DNA from: Bryobacterales bacterium
Lineage (GTDB): Bacteria; Acidobacteriota; Terriglobia; Bryobacterales; Bryobacteraceae
Assembly (NCBI GenBank): GCA_003164075.1
Contig: PLRZ01000197.1
Coordinates: 1,250 to 26,060, forward strand
Direction: 5' to 3'
DNA: 24,811 nucleotides
The position numbers and the translations under genes were made by a program. The notes beneath the pieces were generated by a model, which worked only from the letters and a program-made list of their open reading frames with translations, was not told where the DNA came from and searched no databases. Below, in pieces: positions 21,482 to 24,811 of the stretch. Every line of letters starts with the position of its first letter. Position 1 is the stretch's first letter.

Positions 21482-23003
21482 CGTGGCCTCCGCACAACGC
21501 CTTTAACCCTGCGGACCGGAACGTCACGGCCACCTTGCCTGTTCGGCCGTCGTATCCGACGCGGTCCACCAGCATCCTGGTGATCCGGGTCTGCTCGTTG
21601 GTATTCAGCGATTTCCACACCGGGTCGAAGGCCTTCAGCGCCTCGGCGACTTCCTCCTCGCTGACGGCCTCGCTATCGATGGTGGCCAACTCGGAACGGA
21701 TCTCGCTCATCCGGCGCTCAATCGTGCCAATCCGCTCCTGCAGATCCGCCAGTCGATCCACGCGCATTCCGTTGCCGGTCGTGGCGGCGACCTTCGCGAT
21801 GTCGGCATACAGGCGACGAAGTTCCCGTTCCCCTGCCTGAAGTTCGGCGCGAAGCTCGGTGGCCCCATCCTCACTCTGCGCGCGGGCCGCCCGCAACGTC
21901 TCCAGGACAACCTGCGGGTTCCGGGCCAACTTCCGGATATGCTCGACCACGGAATCCTCGATCTGCTGTGCCGGGAGCGATTTCGTGGGGCAGGCGTCCC
22001 AGCCGCGCTGCTGAGCGGTGGCGCATACATAATAACGATACCGGCGGCCGCCTTTGGCAGTGTACGTATGGTGCATAGCGGTGCCGCAGGCATCGCAGTG
22101 GAGCAGGCCCCGCAGCAAGGCACCGTATTTGTTCCGAACTTCCTTCCCGCCAGTGACGCCGTTGTGGCCCAGACGCTCGTTGGTTTTCTGGAAGACGCCA
22201 GCGTCGACGATGGCGGAATGCTCGCCAGGATAGATTGTGCCCTTGTGGTTGACTTGGCCGGTATAGATGACGTTGGTCAGAATCTTATAGACGTCGCTCT
22301 TGCCCATGAGCCGGCCGGGGTGCTCCCGCCCATCCTTCGTTGTCCATCGCTTGGTAGTCCAGCCGCGGCTGTTTACGTCGCGCACCACTGTCATCAGCGA
22401 ACGATGTTCCATGTACAGGTCGAAGAGCACCCGCACTTGGGCGGCTTCGTCCGCGTTTACCACCAGCTTTCCACCACGCGGATCAACATCATACCCGAGG
22501 ACCGGGGAGCCACCAGTCCATTTTCCCTTGCGGCGGGCAGCGGACATCTTGTCGCGGGTACGTTCCGCGATGATCTCCCGTTCGAATTGGGCGAACGATA
22601 GCAGGATGTTCAACGTCAACCTGCCCAGGGACGCTGTGGTGTTGAACTGCTGGGTCACGGAAACGAAGCTTACGCCGCGCTTATCGAAGACCTCCATGAT
22701 GCGCGCGAAGTCCAGGAGAGAGCGGCTCAGCCGATCGACTTTGTAGACCATCACGCAGTCGACCTTGCCGGCTTCGATATCGGCCAAGAGCCGCCGGAGT
22801 GCGGGCCGCTCCATGTTGCCGCCGGTGAAACCGCCATCGTCGTAGGCATCTGGGATTGCTGCCCATCCCTCGTGACGCTGGCTGGCGATATACGCTTGTG
22901 CAGCCTCGCGCTGGGCGTCCAGGCTGTTGAACTCCTGGGACAGGCCCTCGTCCGTCGACTTCCTGGTGTAGATCGCGCAACGGAGCCGGGCGGTGGGCGC
23001 CAC
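21468..23003 (-). CDS. Large serine recombinase (site-specific integrase)
   Basis: A 511-residue large serine recombinase that integrates or excises DNA via a Ser-DNA intermediate. The resolvase domain (about 8-150) has the nucleophile Ser16 in IYTRKSTDEG, YDDGGFTGGNMERPAL, VYKVDRLSRSLLDFARI, and the LSFAQFEREIIAERT helix. A recombinase domain follows (GYDVDPRGGKLVVN ... DVYKILTNVIYTGQVNHKG). A zinc ribbon (LLHCDACGTAMHHTY ... YYVCATAQQRGWDACP) and a coiled coil (about 390-460) complete the standard layout. I chose the GTG at 23003, which has GAGGG upstream and matches the family start; longer frames run into the DUF2924 gene. It is probably the integrase for an island in or beside this window. 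Confidence 0.93.
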   Translation of the reverse strand: MAPTARLRCAIYTRKSTDEGLSQEFNSLDAQREAAQAYIASQRHEGWAAIPDAYDDGGFTGGNMERPALRRLLADIEAGKVDCVMVYKVDRLSRSLLDFARIMEVFDKRGVSFVSVTQQFNTTASLGRLTLNILLSFAQFEREIIAERTRDKMSAARRKGKWTGGSPVLGYDVDPRGGKLVVNADEAAQVRVLFDLYMEHRSLMTVVRDVNSRGWTTKRWTTKDGREHPGRLMGKSDVYKILTNVIYTGQVNHKGTIYPGEHSAIVDAGVFQKTNERLGHNGVTGGKEVRNKYGALLRGLLHCDACGTAMHHTYTAKGGRRYRYYVCATAQQRGWDACPTKSLPAQQIEDSVVEHIRKLARNPQVVLETLRAARAQSEDGATELRAELQAGERELRRLYADIAKVAATTGNGMRVDRLADLQERIGTIERRMSEIRSELATIDSEAVSEEEVAEALKAFDPVWKSLNTNEQTRITRMLVDRVGYDGRTGKVAVTFRSAGLKALCGGHDEER

Positions 23004-23034
23004 CCGTTCGACCCTCAGGGCGGAACTCCGGCCG

Positions 23035-23532
23035 TTACGCAATCCGCACCTCGCGGTCAAGCCCGAAGAAAGTGAAACCGTTCCAGCGGGTGCCGGCGAT
23101 CTCGTTGGCGATTTTGCTGAGCGACTTATACAGTCGGCCCTCGAACTCGAAGCCGTCACTCAGCACCTTCACGACGTGCATGTTGCCCTTGAATTCGCGG
23201 GTGAGGAGCGTTCCGGCCTGTGGCAGGCGGCTATCCCGCGCGCCGTTAATCGCCATTACGACAGTTCGTTCGTGCCCGTCGAGGCCGACGATCCGCTTCG
23301 GTGCGCGCACCCTTAGGTCGGCGTCGTTGGCGATTTCCAGCGCGCGACGGCGGGCACGCTCGGACAAACTGCCTTCGGCGTTGGCCTGAAGCCGCCAGGC
23401 AATCCGCCGGTACAAATAGTCCTTATTCCCCGACCGGGAATTCTCGCCAAAGATCTCCTGGTACTTCTCCCGAAGCCCGTTTACCGTCAGGCAGCGCAAC
23501 TGCTCAATGGACTTCAAAACGTTGCCGTCCAT
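23035..23532 (-). CDS. DUF2924 family protein
   Basis: A 165-residue protein of the DUF2924 family, which almost always sits just upstream of a serine recombinase and is thought to assist it; its biochemistry is unknown. Visible: SIEQLRCLTVNGLREKYQEI, NKDYLYRRIAWRLQANAEG, then the C-terminal beta-rich part LPQAGTLLTREFKGNMHVVK, DGFEFEGRLYKSLSKIANEI and TRWNGFTFFGL. The ATG at 23532 overlaps the preceding stop codon (TGATG). The recombinase start lies about 30 bases beyond its stop. Confidence 0.9.
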   Translation of the reverse strand: MDGNVLKSIEQLRCLTVNGLREKYQEIFGENSRSGNKDYLYRRIAWRLQANAEGSLSERARRRALEIANDADLRVRAPKRIVGLDGHERTVVMAINGARDSRLPQAGTLLTREFKGNMHVVKVLSDGFEFEGRLYKSLSKIANEIAGTRWNGFTFFGLDREVRIA

Positions 23533-23717
23533 CAGTTTTCGTCCGTTCTCTGGTCGTTAACCACAGTCACATGACGGCTCGGTTCCGGCACGAAAGCAAG
23601 TTCCTTCTGCGGCGTCTCGGCAACGTGGAACCGGCGGGATTTCCGGTAGCGCAAGAAACCCTTGGCGAGTATCGACGCAATCTGGGAGATGGGTTCTGGC
23701 CTGTCGCTCTCGGACAT
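23532..23717 (-). CDS. Small protein at the head of the recombinase operon
   Basis: A 61-residue protein (PEPISQIASILAKGFLRYRK; RFHVAETPQKELAFVPEPSR). Similar short proteins with an ISxIASILAxGYLRLR segment often come first in DUF2924-recombinase modules. It ends in TGATG, overlapping the DUF2924 start, so it is part of the operon. A copy of the shared bipartite element lies about 65 bases upstream. The function is unknown. Confidence 0.7.
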   Translation of the reverse strand: MSESDRPEPISQIASILAKGFLRYRKSRRFHVAETPQKELAFVPEPSRHVTVVNDQRTDEN

Positions 23718-23781
23718 CGAATACCCCGGTGGGCAGCACCCGCTGCCTTCGCTGATTGGGAAAGAAATCAGTCTTCAGGAG

Positions 23782-23812
23782 GATATACCGGAAAGCGGGA
23801 TGGGATGTCTTA
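23782..23812 (-). promoter_or_regulatory. Shared bipartite element, site 4 (recombinase operon promoter)
   Basis: Minus strand: TAAGACA, 14 bases, then CCGGTATATC. Layout and spacing match the other three copies, with one change in the upstream box. It is in the 172-base gap between the helicase stop and the first gene of the recombinase operon and would drive that operon. Confidence 0.6.
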
Positions 23813-23889
23813 CGGAATTTGAAAATGCGCGAGGCGATATTCCGGCTGGCCGGCGCCCGGCGACGGCGGAGTTGTTTTGCTGTTTCGGC

Positions 23890-24811
23890 TCAGGCCGCCC
23901 GAAGCGAGGCACAGATTTCAAAAAACCAGGCCGGCATGGGATGCTCCAGATCCCAATAGATGCTCATGGGACGACTTCCAGTGTGCGAAACGTAATGGAG
24001 TGGGCCGAGGAAGACAAATGGGTCGCCTCGCTTCGGCCTGACGAAGAGCAGGAATCGGGAGCCATTCTGCGTCTGGAACACATAGCGGCGGCCTGTCGGC
24101 GAGTCCTCGCCGGTGGTGCTTTGCGATTGCCAATGGAACCGACTGGGACTCACAGCAAAGTCTTCGTAACGGGTGGACGGCGAGAATGCCTTCTCGGACT
24201 TGTCCAGCGTCACAAAGAAGATCTCGGTGTTGATCGCCTCGATCCAGAAGCGGCCAGTCTGGGTGGGGCGCGCTCCGACCTGGTCCGGCATACCCAATCC
24301 GACCAAGACCTCATCCCGCATGTATTGGCGGTGGAGGAACAGCGGGCAATCACTCAAAACCGGGGCCTCTTCGGCGTGCAGCCTCACCCGGTCCAGCAGT
24401 ACTTCACTGAGCTCCTGCAATTCCTCTCTAGCAGACGCACTCATCCATAGTCTCTGCAGCCCGGCACTCCATGCGCACCCTGGCTGCCGTGCCTCTTTCT
24501 GTAACAACCGAAATGTGAGCATCTCGATCATCCGCTTCTCCAGCGGTGGGAGATCGTCTAGTAAGCGACCGGCATCGCCGAGCAGGCTGAGATTCAGCCG
24601 CAGACGTCGCGTCGAATCGATGTGGAGCAGAAAGTGAAAGCGCCCGGCTAACAGCCGGTCTGACGGCGTGGGGGCCGGTGCCAGTAACTGCGCCTCGTCA
24701 AGAAGAGCGTGCCAACCGCCAATGGAAGCCTTGTAGAGGTCGGCAAGCTCATAGCGGGTTTCGGACAGATATTCCGAAAGGGAAGGGCGCCGTCGAAGCT
24801 GATTGGCTAAG
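23890..24811 (-). CDS. C-terminal part of a DUF3427-containing helicase (5' end outside window)
   Basis: The last 306 residues of a large protein are visible; the frame is open from the right edge. The sequence matches the C-terminal region of DEAD/DEAH helicases that carry DUF3427: RPSLSEYLSETRYELADLYK, DSTRRLRLNLSLLGDAGRLL, then the DUF3427 core TEIFFVTLDKSEKAFSPSTR, YEDFAVSPSRFHWQSQSTTG, SRFLLFVRPKRGDPFVFLGP and a final FFEICASLRAA. Full-length relatives normally have a PLD-type nuclease domain and a superfamily 2 helicase upstream and are common in genomic islands and defence regions. Those domains are outside this window, so activity cannot be judged. Confidence 0.85.
   Translation of the reverse strand, partial: LANQLRRRPSLSEYLSETRYELADLYKASIGGWHALLDEAQLLAPAPTPSDRLLAGRFHFLLHIDSTRRLRLNLSLLGDAGRLLDDLPPLEKRMIEMLTFRLLQKEARQPGCAWSAGLQRLWMSASAREELQELSEVLLDRVRLHAEEAPVLSDCPLFLHRQYMRDEVLVGLGMPDQVGARPTQTGRFWIEAINTEIFFVTLDKSEKAFSPSTRYEDFAVSPSRFHWQSQSTTGEDSPTGRRYVFQTQNGSRFLLFVRPKRGDPFVFLGPLHYVSHTGSRPMSIYWDLEHPMPAWFFEICASLRAA

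Noticed and set aside
1..24811. tRNA, rRNA or complete insertion sequence
   Set aside because: No cloverleaf-like sequence, rRNA segment or transposase with terminal inverted repeats was recognised by eye; a covariance-model search would be decisive.

Overview
The window is GC-rich, gene-dense bacterial DNA with many small, decaying accessory genes. The mix of a CheB-CheR-PAS signalling fusion, dodecin, tandem universal stress protein, DUF3489 proteins and a serine recombinase/DUF2924 module suggests a soil bacterium. Acidobacteria of the Solibacter/Bryobacter type or a soil proteobacterium are possible. This is an inference from gene content; no taxonomic marker gene is present.

Left part (1-5300, minus strand): a large CheB-CheR-PAS fusion runs off the left edge. 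About 0.9 kb of its 5' end and upstream region is duplicated at 4415-5300, where the CheB copy is frameshifted and truncated. Between the copies lie an unrecognised ORF and a PAS / histidine-kinase-like / LuxR-HTH protein whose phosphoacceptor histidine is replaced by glutamate. Region 5690-6883 holds two intact plus-strand stress genes, a dodecin and a two-domain Usp protein.

Region 6900-8600 is a pseudogene field: an aldehyde dehydrogenase scrap, a broken glucosaminidase containing a 22-bp perfect palindrome, a frameshifted DUF3489 gene, and an HEAGH-motif ORF broken by an 8-bp tandem duplication.

Region 8670-18430 (minus strand) is a degraded prophage or integrated element. In transcription order it has an excisionase-like gene (frameshifted in an A-tract), a sigma-70-like factor, two small ORFs, a 940-residue primase/DUF3987 protein, two coupled small genes, a small VFVRRK-type protein, iteron-like repeats, terminase small subunit, a collapsed terminase large subunit, a GHKL ATPase overlapping a metzincin-like HExxH protein, and a DUF5131 protein. 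A zinc-ribbon protein is transcribed divergently at 18508. To its right are a DUF123 GIY-YIG nuclease and an intact DUF3489 gene with a terminator.

Region 21062-23717 is a tightly overlapping integration module (small protein, DUF2924, large serine recombinase, HTH protein). A DUF3427 helicase C-terminus runs off the right edge.

The most notable signal is a bipartite element, CRTRAGACR-N14-CCGGTATATM, present four times with identical spacing. Each copy lies just upstream of a minus-strand gene: DUF5131, the GHKL ATPase, the 13217 gene and the recombinase operon. It looks like a shared promoter or operator linking otherwise separate modules, and the element's own sigma factor is a candidate reader.
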